Assembly (NCBI RefSeq): GCF_007678255.1 | Contig: NZ_VEED01000035.1 | Coordinates: 1-26,945, forward strand | From: Bacillus sp. X1(2014) | Lineage (GTDB): Bacteria > Bacillota > Bacilli > Bacillales_B > DSM-18226 | Direction of reading: 5' to 3' | DNA: 26,945 nucleotides | Part shown: positions 1 to 6,820 of the stretch, one piece after another | How the letters are laid out: each line of letters begins with the position of its first letter | How positions within the stretch are numbered: position 1 is the stretch's first letter | Translations under genes and position numbers: made by a program | Notes under the pieces: model-generated | Databases searched by the model: none | What the model was told of the DNA's origin: nothing | What the model saw: the letters and a program-made list of their open reading frames with translations, nothing else

Positions 1-74
1 CACAAAAAATAAATCAGCTGCTTAACATTGTTTTTCATCAGGAATGAATTTACACATAATAATGGGCTTGACTA

Positions 75-171
75 AAACCTTCCCTTATTTAGCCTGAAAC
101 GAGCTCCATTCTGCATTTAACCGAAAAATCTCCGGTTATTTTCCTTTCGCTGGTTACTCTTTTAAAAGGGG
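75..171. repeat. Dispersed intergenic repeat, copy 1
   Basis: This stretch aligns over its whole length with 23259-23351, at roughly 80% by eye. It shares the CCCTTATTT start, a GAAACGAG block, a small hairpin unit and the TTTCGCTGGTTACT end. The hairpin at 117-140 pairs AACCG with CGGTT around AAAAATCT. In the other copy the arms are different but still complementary, which suggests that the fold is kept. No coding potential is seen in 1-238 apart from the ribosome binding site of the next gene. Confidence 0.7.
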
Positions 172-238
172 GACGTTTAGTTCCTTAAGAAAATCAATTA
201 TAATAAATGTAAGTACATAAATGAGGAGGGTGATATAA

Positions 239-634
239 GTGGAAAAAATAACACCGTTTTTAATGTTTCAAGATAGCAACGCAGAAGAAGCGATGAATTT
301 TTATATTTCCATCTTTGAGGATTCTCGAATTACAAACATTATTAGATATGGGGCTAATGAAGCTGGACCAGAAGGCACTGTAATGCAGGCTACTTTTACC
401 TTAAAAGGGCAAGAATTTATGTGTATTGACAGTTTTGTCAAACACCAATTCTCCTTTACACCTTCTTTCTCAAGCTTTGTTACTTGTAGTAATGAAGAAG
501 AACTTGTCGATCTTTATGAGAAACTTTTGGAAGGTGGACAAGCACTTATGCCATTAAACAATTATGGCTTCAGCAAAAAGTTTGGCTGGGTCAATGACCG
601 CTTCGGAGTTTCTTGGCAACTAAATCTTCCTTAA
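239..634 (+). CDS. VOC-fold PhnB-like protein
   Basis: A 131-residue protein of the vicinal oxygen chelate superfamily, in the PhnB / '3-demethylubiquinone-9 3-methyltransferase' group. It opens with the typical ITPFLMFQ and A-EEAMNFY-SIF motif, and ends with the W-NDRFGVSWQLNL motif characteristic of the second half of the fold. Length is normal for a single-domain member. The GTG start at 239 is preceded by GAGGAGGG at 222-229. The family is cytosolic and usually dimeric. The substrate cannot be told from sequence, and the methyltransferase name is historical and not a functional claim. It is a single-gene unit that ends in the REPIN hairpin at 642-693. Confidence 0.85.
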   Translation: MEKITPFLMFQDSNAEEAMNFYISIFEDSRITNIIRYGANEAGPEGTVMQATFTLKGQEFMCIDSFVKHQFSFTPSFSSFVTCSNEEELVDLYEKLLEGGQALMPLNNYGFSKKFGWVNDRFGVSWQLNLP

Positions 635-641
635 CCTCTTA

Positions 642-693
642 GGGGTCAGTCCCCCACTGCTTTAACGTAGTGGGGGACTGACCCTTTTTTTTT
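642..693. repeat. REPIN-like palindrome 1, acts as terminator
   Basis: A long inverted repeat: the left arm GGGGTCAGTCCCCCACTGC and the right arm GTAGTGGGGGACTGACCC are separated by TTTAAC and followed by a run of nine T. It is almost identical to copies at 2606-2653 and 12098-12139. Its outer arms match the end palindromes of the transposase element at 16291-17046. It lies 7 bases after the VOC gene stop and has the form of a Rho-independent terminator. Confidence 0.88.
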
Positions 694-760
694 CGTTCAT
701 CTTGAATTCACAAATGTTTGGTACTCTCATATGTATTCAGTTAGAGGGGGAGGAAATGAA

Positions 761-1789
761 ATGAATCTTATCAATAGAAAAACTGCATTTCCGGAAAATG
801 GAGATTGGGCGGTGGAAGCGCATGGCCTTGTAAAAACGTTTGGCGACAACCGTGCTGTTGATGGGGTAGATTTGAACGTACGTGCTGGTACGATCTATGG
901 CGTGCTTGGTCCCAATGGAGCGGGGAAAACAACCACAATCAGAATGCTGGCGACACTTTTACGATCAGATGAGGGTTCAGCAAGAATCTTTGGATACGAT
1001 GTAGTGAAAGAGGCACAAATCGTACGGCAACTCATTGGAGTGACTGGCCAGTACGCATCGGTAGATGAGACACTTAGTGCTACGGAGAATTTGGTCATCT
1101 TTTCTCGACTGTTGGGACTAGGACGTGCAGAATCAAAGCGTAAGGCAAACGAGCTGTTAGAAGAATTTGGATTAACAGAAGCTGCCAAACGTCCTTTGAA
1201 AAATTTCTCTGGTGGTATGCGGCGCAGATTAGATTTAGCGGCAAGTCTCATTACACAGCCGCCGCTTATCTTCTTGGATGAGCCGACGACTGGGCTGGAT
1301 CCGCGAACACGTAATCAAATGTGGGAGACCATCCGCCGATTGGTAAAGATGGGTTCCACGGTATTGTTAACTACACAATACTTGCAAGAGGCAGATGAAC
1401 TTGCGGATAGGATAGCGGTTATCGATCATGGCAAAGTGGTTGCCGAGGGAACTGTGGACGAATTAAAAGCGTCAGTTGGGAACTCATCGTTACAATTGAG
1501 ATTGGAAAATACAAAAGATATGGAGGACGCTCGTCAAACGGTTGAACGGGTACTCAAAGTTAAGTCCAGTGTGTCGTCCGAAGGTGTGAAGATTATTGCA
1601 CCAATGGCGGATGCCAATAAAGTGACTGACTTACTTATCGCTTTCCGTGAGTCAGGAATCCAATTGGCTGAGTTGAGTGTGCAAAAACCAACACTCGATG
1701 AAGTTTTTCTGAATATTACTGGTCATGGGGTAGACGACACATCAAAATTGCCAGGTAAATCGGGAGAAGAAGTGGAGGTTGGCATATGA
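761..1789 (+). CDS. ABC transporter ATPase, DrrA-type
   Basis: ATP-binding subunit of an ABC-2 exporter of the daunorubicin-resistance (DrrA) type. Visible are Walker A GPNGAGKTTT, a Q-loop region with TGQYASVDETLSATENL (typical of DrrA), the ABC signature FSGGMRRRLDLA, Walker B PLIFLDEPTTGLD, and a switch region with TTQYLQEAD. The C-terminal part carries the DrrA-type extension ending near LDEVFLNITG. The reading frame is open from 731, but the GGGGGAGG box at 746-753 places the start at ATG 761. The stop overlaps the permease start by four bases (ATGA), so the two are translationally coupled. The substrate is unknown; relatives export drugs or secondary metabolites. Confidence 0.9.
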   Translation: MNLINRKTAFPENGDWAVEAHGLVKTFGDNRAVDGVDLNVRAGTIYGVLGPNGAGKTTTIRMLATLLRSDEGSARIFGYDVVKEAQIVRQLIGVTGQYASVDETLSATENLVIFSRLLGLGRAESKRKANELLEEFGLTEAAKRPLKNFSGGMRRRLDLAASLITQPPLIFLDEPTTGLDPRTRNQMWETIRRLVKMGSTVLLTTQYLQEADELADRIAVIDHGKVVAEGTVDELKASVGNSSLQLRLENTKDMEDARQTVERVLKVKSSVSSEGVKIIAPMADANKVTDLLIAFRESGIQLAELSVQKPTLDEVFLNITGHGVDDTSKLPGKSGEEVEVGI

Positions 1790-2601
1790 AAAACAATACG
1801 GTGAAGTCGTTTTCTGATCGCCAGTTAAAAAATAACACAAGCTTCAGTCAAGCAGTCCGTAACTCGTTTACCATGGCCTATCGTGGGTTGTTGAAAATTC
1901 GCCGCACACCTGAACAGTTGTTTGATGTTACGCTCCAGCCAATCATTTTCACTCTGATGTTTACTTACATTTTCGGCGGGGCTATCTCTGGGAACGTGCA
2001 GAACTATTTACCCGTCATTATTCCTGGTATCCTCGTTCAAACGGTGATTTCAACTTCAATTGTGACTGGCGTCCAGTTGCGTGAGGACATGGATAAAGGC
2101 GTATTTGATCGATTTAAGTCCTTGCCGATTGCTCGTATTGCTCCGTTAGCAGGGGCGTTGCTGGCAGATAACATTCGGTACACCATTGCTACTGTGCTTA
2201 CTTTTGTTATGGGATATATTATGGGGTACAGACCTGATGGTGGTCTAGGTTTTGTTGCCATCGCTGGCCTGCTTGTGATTGTGTGCTCTTGGGCAATTAG
2301 CTGGATTTTCGCCTTCTTCGGTGTGATTGCACGGACGGCTTCAAGTGTACAAGGAATCTCGATGCTCGTGCTGTTCCCACTTACGTTCCTTTCTAACGCC
2401 TTTGTTCCAGTTGAGACCATGCCTAATTGGCTTCAGTGGTTCGTGAAGTTCAACCCAGTTTCACATCTTGTGACTGCTGTCAGAGAGCTTGCCAATTCTG
2501 GAACCGTTGGCATGGATTTCGGCATCTCCCTCATTGGGGCTGCTGTCATAGTAGCGATCTTTGCACCTATTACAGTACGTGCCTATATGCGCCGAGCATA
2601 A
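1786..2601 (+). CDS. ABC-2 permease, DrrB-type
   Basis: Membrane subunit partnering the upstream ATPase. The 271 residues begin with a soluble N-terminus and the RTPEQLFDVTLQPIIFTLMFTY segment region that is characteristic of DrrB/ABC-2 permeases. About six hydrophobic segments follow, including LPVIIPGILVQTVI, an IATVLTFVMGYIMG stretch, and a GISMLVLFPLTFLSNAFVP motif before the last helix. The gene overlaps the ATPase by ATGA and ends a few bases before REPIN 2, which probably terminates the operon. The export substrate cannot be inferred. Confidence 0.88.
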   Translation: MKNNTVKSFSDRQLKNNTSFSQAVRNSFTMAYRGLLKIRRTPEQLFDVTLQPIIFTLMFTYIFGGAISGNVQNYLPVIIPGILVQTVISTSIVTGVQLREDMDKGVFDRFKSLPIARIAPLAGALLADNIRYTIATVLTFVMGYIMGYRPDGGLGFVAIAGLLVIVCSWAISWIFAFFGVIARTASSVQGISMLVLFPLTFLSNAFVPVETMPNWLQWFVKFNPVSHLVTAVRELANSGTVGMDFGISLIGAAVIVAIFAPITVRAYMRRA

Positions 2602-2605
2602 AAAA

Positions 2606-2653
2606 GGGGTCAGTCCCCCGCTGCTTTAAAGCAGTGGGGGACTGACCCTTTTT
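2606..2653. repeat. REPIN-like palindrome 2, bidirectional terminator
   Basis: Second near-identical copy: GGGGTCAGTCCCCCGCTGC, a short TTTAA loop, then GCAGTGGGGGACTGACCC. It has an A-run before it and a T-run after it. It sits exactly between two convergent genes (permease stop at 2601, minus-strand gene ending at 2656), so it can terminate both. Confidence 0.88.
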
Positions 2654-2655
2654 CA

Positions 2656-3225
2656 TTACTGGGAGCTTGCTTCACTTACAAGATCTTCTTCTTTGAAGTT
2701 ATTTAGGATGAACGCTTCTTCTTCTGATTTGCTCATGATTCCATAAGCTTCGCCGACCGTCCCTCCTTGGTAGGTCCAGAAATAGTTGTGGTCATCATCT
2801 ATTTCTGAAAAAGTGCCCTTTTTCCATTTAGATAAAATGGCTAGCAATTCATCTTTTTGTTCGAACTGACTGTTCTCCACAATGTTATAAACTTGATTAA
2901 TTGTATCGGGGATCATAGGAATGGCTCCCCACTTTTCTTTCGCTTTCACTTTTTGATGAGTCATTTTGTGCATCACTTCAATAACCGCATCTTGTGAGCT
3001 ACTATCATCAATCCCAATATCATATTGAATTCCGCCAATTTTGGCTGTTTGTTGCTTGTCCACTTTCTTTTTCTCTTTACTGGCAGTATCTTGAACAGCT
3101 TTCGCTTCTACTTTCTCTTGCTTTTTTTCAGGTTCGGCCGCATTGTCTACTAATTCAAATCCTCCGTATTTTACGCCTATTAAAATGGCCAAAACAATTC
3201 CAATAACGATTGATACTTTTGTCAA
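2656..3225 (-). CDS. Membrane-anchored protein, DUF6241-like
   Basis: A 189-residue protein with an N-terminal hydrophobic segment (VSIVIGIVLAILIGVKYGGF), then a lysine/glutamate-rich low-complexity linker of about 40 residues, then a globular C-terminal domain. That domain contains MHKMTHQKVKAKEKWGAIPM and a DDHNYFWTYQGGTVGEAYG motif. I recall this pattern from Bacillus proteins assigned to DUF6241; that assignment is from memory and not verified. The anchor suggests that the domain faces outward. The TTG start at 3225 is supported by AGGGGGG just upstream. It is monocistronic and ends at the REPIN. Function unknown. Confidence 0.7.
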   Translation of the reverse strand: MTKVSIVIGIVLAILIGVKYGGFELVDNAAEPEKKQEKVEAKAVQDTASKEKKKVDKQQTAKIGGIQYDIGIDDSSSQDAVIEVMHKMTHQKVKAKEKWGAIPMIPDTINQVYNIVENSQFEQKDELLAILSKWKKGTFSEIDDDHNYFWTYQGGTVGEAYGIMSKSEEEAFILNNFKEEDLVSEASSQ

Positions 3226-3476
3226 TTCATTCCCCCCTAATGATAGTGGATAGTTTTAACTTAACAAAAAATTCAGAATTATTCTAGTTTATTTAGTTAA
3301 CATAATCCCTCCAAAGAAGACAGCTATCGACATTTGTACTGAATTTGGATTTAATAGATTAGGAAGGATGCAGGTTCGGGCCAATTGCGGTTTGAATCTA
3401 TTACTTGTAAGTACTCTGGCAAAGAATTACTATTTAGAATAGAATACTGGGAAAACGATCTAAAGGAGGGTTAAAC

Positions 3477-3659
3477 GTGGAAAAGCAGATTATCAAGAAG
3501 GAAAGTGGCAACGAGTATATTGTAGGTACTTATCGTATATGGAAACAACCGAGCGGAGGGATCGGAATAAAATTCGATGGAGAAAAGGAGCTATATAGTA
3601 TCCCTAAAGGTACGGATCTCTATCATAAAATAAATAAGCGTTTTGAAACTGAAGAGTAG
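3477..3659 (+). CDS. Small hypothetical protein (60 aa)
   Basis: A 60-residue protein that starts with GTG at 3477, directly after an excellent AAAGGAGGG ribosome binding site at 3462-3470. The sequence is charged and soluble (YIVGTYRIWKQPSGGIGIKF, then KGTDLYHKINKRFETEE) and has no membrane segment or cysteine. The strong initiation signal and ordinary amino acid composition argue that it is real. No family is recognised. It stands alone between two minus-strand genes. Confidence 0.6.
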   Translation: MEKQIIKKESGNEYIVGTYRIWKQPSGGIGIKFDGEKELYSIPKGTDLYHKINKRFETEE

Positions 3660-3765
3660 GTCGATTTTCTAGAGGCAGCGGAAGAGGAGCCGAGGGGAAG
3701 GTTGTGTTTGACACTCTAACCTTAATAAGAAGCCATGAGAACTTCCCCTGTGGCGTTTCTAGAGA

Positions 3766-3891
3766 TTATCTATCTTTTTGCGAATGTCCAGATTTCCCCT
3801 CAGTAATTACACGATCAATATCAAGATAGGGCTTCCCTTTTATTGCATCATTAGAAACAATTTTGGTATTTTCCTTGTGAGTGTCTTTCAT
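3766..3891 (-). CDS. Small hypothetical protein (41 aa)
   Basis: An open frame of 42 codons including TAA, beginning with ATG at 3891 and preceded by GGAGGGAGGATTTAA, a near-ideal Bacillus ribosome binding site. The predicted peptide is hydrophilic (begins MKDTHKENTKIV, contains KGKPYLDIDRVITEGKSG). It has no signal sequence or membrane segment. The size and composition resemble many tiny Bacillus proteins, some of them spore-associated, but no family is recognised. The call rests on the ribosome binding site and the plausible peptide. Confidence 0.5.
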   Translation of the reverse strand: MKDTHKENTKIVSNDAIKGKPYLDIDRVITEGKSGHSQKDR

Positions 3892-3985
3892 TTAAATCCT
3901 CCCTCCAAAATTTAGAATAATGTTAGTTTGTACAATCAAAAGATATTAAATACTGTATGGCGATATTGTGTGTATCTAATAAGAT

Positions 3986-4018
3986 ATAAAAACCATGCAG
4001 TTGTTCCAGCGTGGTTTT
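3986..4018 (-). terminator. Rho-independent terminator
   Basis: On the minus strand the arms AAAACCACGC and GCATGGTTTT pair with one mismatch around a ten-base loop and run into TTTTTATAT. It lies 15 bases after the stop of the minus-strand gene at 4033-4275. Confidence 0.6.
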
Positions 4019-4032
4019 AACGTTTCTGTGTA

Positions 4033-4275
4033 CTATTCTTCCTCATACTCAGCCATCAAATGGTGTAAATCGTTGACAGCTAGTTTGACACTCTGTTTTT
4101 TATCTTTATGAAATCCGATTCCTGTTAAAGAATCATGGCTTTCGTAGGAATTAGTTGCAAAGCTTTTGTAGCCGTCAGGAACGGTGAAGATTTCGACTGT
4201 AATGGTTAAACTTTTGCCAGTGTAGATCTTAATAATCTCCAGCTCATCAATTTTAAACTTTGTTACCACTTTCAT
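4033..4275 (-). CDS. Hypothetical protein (80 aa)
   Basis: A soluble protein of about 80 residues, beginning MKVVTKFKIDELEI and ending with an acidic AEYEEE tail. The open frame extends upstream to 4359, but the GGAGAGG box lies just before the ATG pair at 4278/4275, whereas no ribosome binding site precedes 4359. The shorter form is therefore preferred. No domain is recognised. The pattern of short beta-strand-like segments (LTITVEIFTVPDGYKSF) followed by a helix (KQSVKLAVNDLHHLMAEY) suggests a small alpha/beta fold. It is monocistronic with its own terminator. Confidence 0.55.
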   Translation of the reverse strand: MKVVTKFKIDELEIIKIYTGKSLTITVEIFTVPDGYKSFATNSYESHDSLTGIGFHKDKKQSVKLAVNDLHHLMAEYEEE

Positions 4276-4474
4276 CATAATCCTCTCCGCTCTTAGGGAA
4301 ATCGTCTTCCTGTCACCATAGTCAAGTATACGGTAAAAGACTACCTTATGGGCCTTCATGATATGACAATAATCAAACTTGTTTGAATTTTGGTGGCGCG
4401 CAATTGAATACGACTAGTTACGAAAGTGATATGACTGAATCTCAATGGCTGTAGGTACGTTTGTAGTTTGACAT

Positions 4475-4765
4475 TTTTCTCAGGTTTTTAAAGTGAAAAA
4501 TCTAGGAATGATGCGGGCTAAGGAAACATTTAATTAAACGTTTGTGTAGTTTCGAAAATGCGGGAGATTAATAGAATATTGTAAGTTTATGAAAAACCCA
4601 TCTGTTTTTGTTGAAAGATGGGTTATTTCCTGCGAAATTAACAAATTCTCTTCGACACCTTTCTTGTCTACTTTGCTGCGAGAATTCATATACATCAGTA
4701 CTTGCAGAAGTTTAACCAAACGTTTGAATAGTATAGCCTATATGGTATTTCGTCGAAAGAGTGTC
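4475..4765. repeat. Long imperfect repeat with CAAACGTTTG boxes, copy A
   Basis: This gene-free region aligns with 19355-19640. Shared landmarks, in order: an AAACGTTTG box (4535-4544), a TAGTAGAATA-like block, a hairpin with arms CCCATC and GATGGG at about 4598-4622, GGGTTATTTCCTGCG, and a second TTAACCAAACGTTTGAATAGTATAG box (core 4717-4726). Both boxes have the same orientation by their flanks, as do those of the other copy. The short open frames here are not conserved with copy B, so it is not coding. It may be a MITE-like element or a structured RNA/regulatory module. Confidence 0.7.
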
Positions 4766-4881
4766 GGGTGGTGACGATAACAGAATTTACGACATCTTTC
4801 TTCTATTTTTCGTGCATGTTTCAACAATTTATTTTTACATAATGGAGGACTAAGTTAGATAAATCAATGGCTAGAGGGGAA

Positions 4882-4901
4882 CTAATCAAACGTTTGATTA
4901 G
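4882..4901. promoter_or_regulatory. 20-bp perfect palindrome, operator-like
   Basis: CTAATCAAACGTTTGATTAG is a perfect palindrome centred on CG, flanked on both sides by AGAGGGGAA in direct orientation. Its core CAAACGTTTG is the same as in the repeats at 4475-4765 and 19355-19640. A CG-centred palindrome of this size is typical of LacI- or TetR-family operators, but no such regulator is encoded in this window. Confidence 0.45.
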
Positions 4902-4926
4902 AGGGGAAACTTGTGGAAGATTGTCA

Positions 4927-4943
4927 GGGGGTCAGACCCCACT
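4927..4943. repeat. Solo REP-like half palindrome
   Basis: GGGGGTCAGACCCCACT has the GTCAGA centre of the left end of the RAYT element at 16291 rather than the GTCAGT of the three REPINs. It is a single hairpin without the second arm. Confidence 0.65.
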
Positions 4944-4957
4944 CAAAGTAATTATAA

Positions 4958-4997
4958 AAAGGCGATTTCTAATAATGATTAGAAATCGCCTTTTTAT
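4958..4997. terminator. Bidirectional terminator of the GerP-like cluster
   Basis: A perfect inverted repeat with arms AAAAAGGCGATTTCTAAT and ATTAGAAATCGCCTTTTT around AATG, followed by TATAT. It lies 12 bases after the stop of the last minus-strand GerP-like gene. The A/T runs on both sides would allow termination in both directions. Confidence 0.85.
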
Positions 4998-5009
4998 ATA
5001 AGAAAAGTA

Positions 5010-5246
5010 TCAAACCACACTATTTTTAACTGCATTGCTATCACTAACATCGGGGTCAATGACGGTATTGGATGAGAGGTTTACAGGAGACAAGTCACCG
5101 AGTACTTCTCCAAATGCCTGATTTCGCTTATAAGTTACAAATTGGTCAATTACTTGTAACGAACCCGTATTTGCAACTGCTCCATTGTCAAGGCTATTAA
5201 TTTTAACGCCCAACACATTGATGACCATCGGAGAAATAAAAAACAT
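5010..5246 (-). CDS. GerPA/GerPF-like spore protein 4
   Basis: Last of four tandem paralogues. The 78 residues show the GerPA/GerPF family layout: a short beta-rich start (MVINVLGVKINSLDNGAVANTG), a central KRNQAFGEVLGDLSP and the C-terminal V-DPDVSDSNAVKNS motif. In Bacillus the gerP operon products are spore coat proteins needed for nutrient germinants to cross the coat. Whether this paralogue shares that role is inference. It has a good AGGAG site upstream, is 57 bases from the preceding gene, and is followed by the terminator at 4958-4997. Confidence 0.75.
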   Translation of the reverse strand: MFFISPMVINVLGVKINSLDNGAVANTGSLQVIDQFVTYKRNQAFGEVLGDLSPVNLSSNTVIDPDVSDSNAVKNSVV

Positions 5247-5303
5247 GTAAACACTCCTATTTTTTATTGTATACCCCCAAGCTCTGGACGATGGGACAAA
5301 TTG

Positions 5304-5537
5304 CTATAGGATACTTGATTTTACAGATGAACTATCAACTAAATCATTGTCAAACACCCAAGAAGTTGATAACAGAGTAGGGGATAAGTCGCCGTTTTGT
5401 TCTCCAATTCCTTGATTACGCTTAAATGAGACAAACAAGTCCAGGTGCTGACTTGGCCCTAGATTTACCACTGCACCATGGTCAATGGCATTAATTTTAA
5501 TACCTAAAATGTTAAGTGTCGCAGGCGCAAATGTCAT
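5304..5537 (-). CDS. GerPA/GerPF-like spore protein 3
   Basis: A 77-residue paralogue of its neighbours: LNILGIKINAIDHGAVVNLG at the start, FKRNQGIGEQNGDLSPTLLS in the middle and FDNDLVDSSSVKSS at the end. Its ATG overlaps the upstream stop (ATGA), and GGAGTGAG lies just before it, so it is translationally coupled to the 5534-5800 gene. It is closest in sequence to the 5010-5246 gene, which suggests a recent duplication. A spore coat location is inferred from the family. Confidence 0.75.
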   Translation of the reverse strand: MTFAPATLNILGIKINAIDHGAVVNLGPSQHLDLFVSFKRNQGIGEQNGDLSPTLLSTSWVFDNDLVDSSSVKSSIL

Positions 5538-5800
5538 GGGCTCACTCCTGGAATTGGAATTTTAGACGTCGAGTCAAAGGTAGAGTTGGAATCCAGTTGA
5601 TCACGGTCATCAACAAAACTTCTTGTACCTAGAAAGTTACTTCCGTCTCCCATATTTTGGCCTAAGCCCATATTTTTTTTGTCTGAATTATGCCATTCAG
5701 CCAGTAGGTTTTGCCCGACATTGATGGCTGAGGCATTCTCAAAAGAGTTTACCTTTATGATATTAATATTAATGTTGATGTAAGGAACCGGACCAGACAT
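5534..5800 (-). CDS. GerPA/GerPF-like spore protein 2
   Basis: An 88-residue paralogue, the most divergent of the four. It has a proline-containing start and a repetitive YININININIIKVNSFENAS segment, where the other members have a single INI--IK. The central part is KKNMGLGQNMGDGSNFLG, and there is a short extension (KIPIPGVSP) after the conserved D-LDSNS region. A strong AGGAGGG lies before the ATG at 5800. It overlaps the next gene by ATGA. Assignment to the GerPA/GerPF family rests on this shared layout. Confidence 0.7.
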   Translation of the reverse strand: MSGPVPYINININIIKVNSFENASAINVGQNLLAEWHNSDKKNMGLGQNMGDGSNFLGTRSFVDDRDQLDSNSTFDSTSKIPIPGVSP

Positions 5801-5819
5801 AAAACCCTCCTAAGCATTT

Positions 5820-6050
5820 TTAATTCGTTGTTTTTTGTGACATGCTATCCTGAGGCTCGTTATCAATTGTTGAAGAGACTGTGAAAGCTCTCAGTGTACC
5901 ATCTGCCATTTGCTGGCCAATTCCTTGGTTTTTCTTTGCACTTACATTTTTGTTTTGAATAATCGTTGAATTAAATGATACTTGACTTAAATGATCAACA
6001 TTATTCAGTTTGATACCTTTAATATTTATAGTCGTTGGTAAAAAGAACAT
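5820..6050 (-). CDS. GerPA/GerPF-like spore protein 1
   Basis: First gene of the minus-strand cluster, 76 residues. It shows INIKGIKLNNVDHLSQVSF, then KKNQGIGQQMADGTLRAF, then a D-EPQDSMSQK tail that matches the family's acidic C-terminal motif. Transcription must start in the 138-bp space before the divergent Hsp20 gene frame or just inside it. The ribosome binding site (GGAAAGGA) is about 10 bases before the ATG. Late mother-cell expression (SigK type) would be expected for the family, but I could not identify a convincing promoter. Confidence 0.72.
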   Translation of the reverse strand: MFFLPTTINIKGIKLNNVDHLSQVSFNSTIIQNKNVSAKKNQGIGQQMADGTLRAFTVSSTIDNEPQDSMSQKTTN

Positions 6051-6278
6051 AGACCAGAATCCTTTCCATTCAAATCCCGGGATACTTAAAGCCTATGCGG
6101 GACACATGATGATTATGTTAGGACATTAAGTTTAGAGAACAGTAATAGGAACATCGTTTAAATTTTTTTATGTAATAATCCTATTTCCGTGAATGATTTG
6201 ATAAATCATAAATACGATGGTATAAGATGCACACTTATAATTGGCCCAGCTTTAACTTCTTCTGAGGGGGATCCATAC

Positions 6279-6752
6279 ATGGATATGAATAAGATGCTAC
6301 AATGGATGGATTTAGCAAAGAAGTATCAATCCAATGACTTTTGGAATGGTATTTTTGAGCAGCCCTCCTTTGATGATTTTATGAAAAGTAATTTTGACTT
6401 TGGTCAACCCGGAGAGACGAATTCAGAACCTGTGAGGGGAAAAAATTTTCCGCCAACCGATATCTATATGACAGACGAAGAGGTTATATTGGTCGCCGAT
6501 CTGCCTGGTTATTTAAAGGAAGATATTCAGTTGTCTGTATCAGGCATCAAGATTTTAATAAAAGGAAGTAAAAAAAGTCTCATGAAAGGGGAGCTGGTAC
6601 AACAAGAAAGATATAATGGAGATTTCCAACGAATCATCCAGCTTCCAGAACCTGTATTACCCAATCAAGTTCGTGCAAAGTTTAGCAATGGCTTGTTGAT
6701 CATTTCCTATAAACGGCAATATTCTAACGAAGAACGGGTGCCAATTGAATAA
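6279..6752 (+). CDS. Hsp20/alpha-crystallin protein, spore-coat-like
   Basis: A 157-residue small heat-shock-type protein. The N-terminal about 65 residues are variable (MNKMLQWMDLAKKY). The alpha-crystallin domain starts near PPTDIYMTDEEVILVADLPG, and ends with the NGLLIISYKR motif that corresponds to the family's GxLxIxxxK strand. The frame is open from 6189, but TGAGGGGG at 6263-6270 points to ATG 6279. Bacillus uses several Hsp20 paralogues (CotM, CotP) in the spore coat. The position between GerP-like genes suggests a coat role here, which is inference. It is divergent from the GerPA-like genes and probably cotranscribed with the next gene. Confidence 0.82.
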   Translation: MDMNKMLQWMDLAKKYQSNDFWNGIFEQPSFDDFMKSNFDFGQPGETNSEPVRGKNFPPTDIYMTDEEVILVADLPGYLKEDIQLSVSGIKILIKGSKKSLMKGELVQQERYNGDFQRIIQLPEPVLPNQVRAKFSNGLLIISYKRQYSNEERVPIE

Positions 6753-6820
6753 TCAATTTTCAGTATTTCTGACGCTGGTTGTCATAAAGGAAAATAAATA
6801 ATAGTTTGCGAGGATTTACT

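Noticed and set aside
2427..2645. Short plus-strand frame across the permease end and REPIN 2
   Set aside because: Shadow of the permease gene that runs into the palindrome; no initiation signal.
4534..4774. Two overlapping short open frames on opposite strands
   Set aside because: They lie in the CAAACGTTTG repeat, are not conserved in the second copy and have no ribosome binding site.
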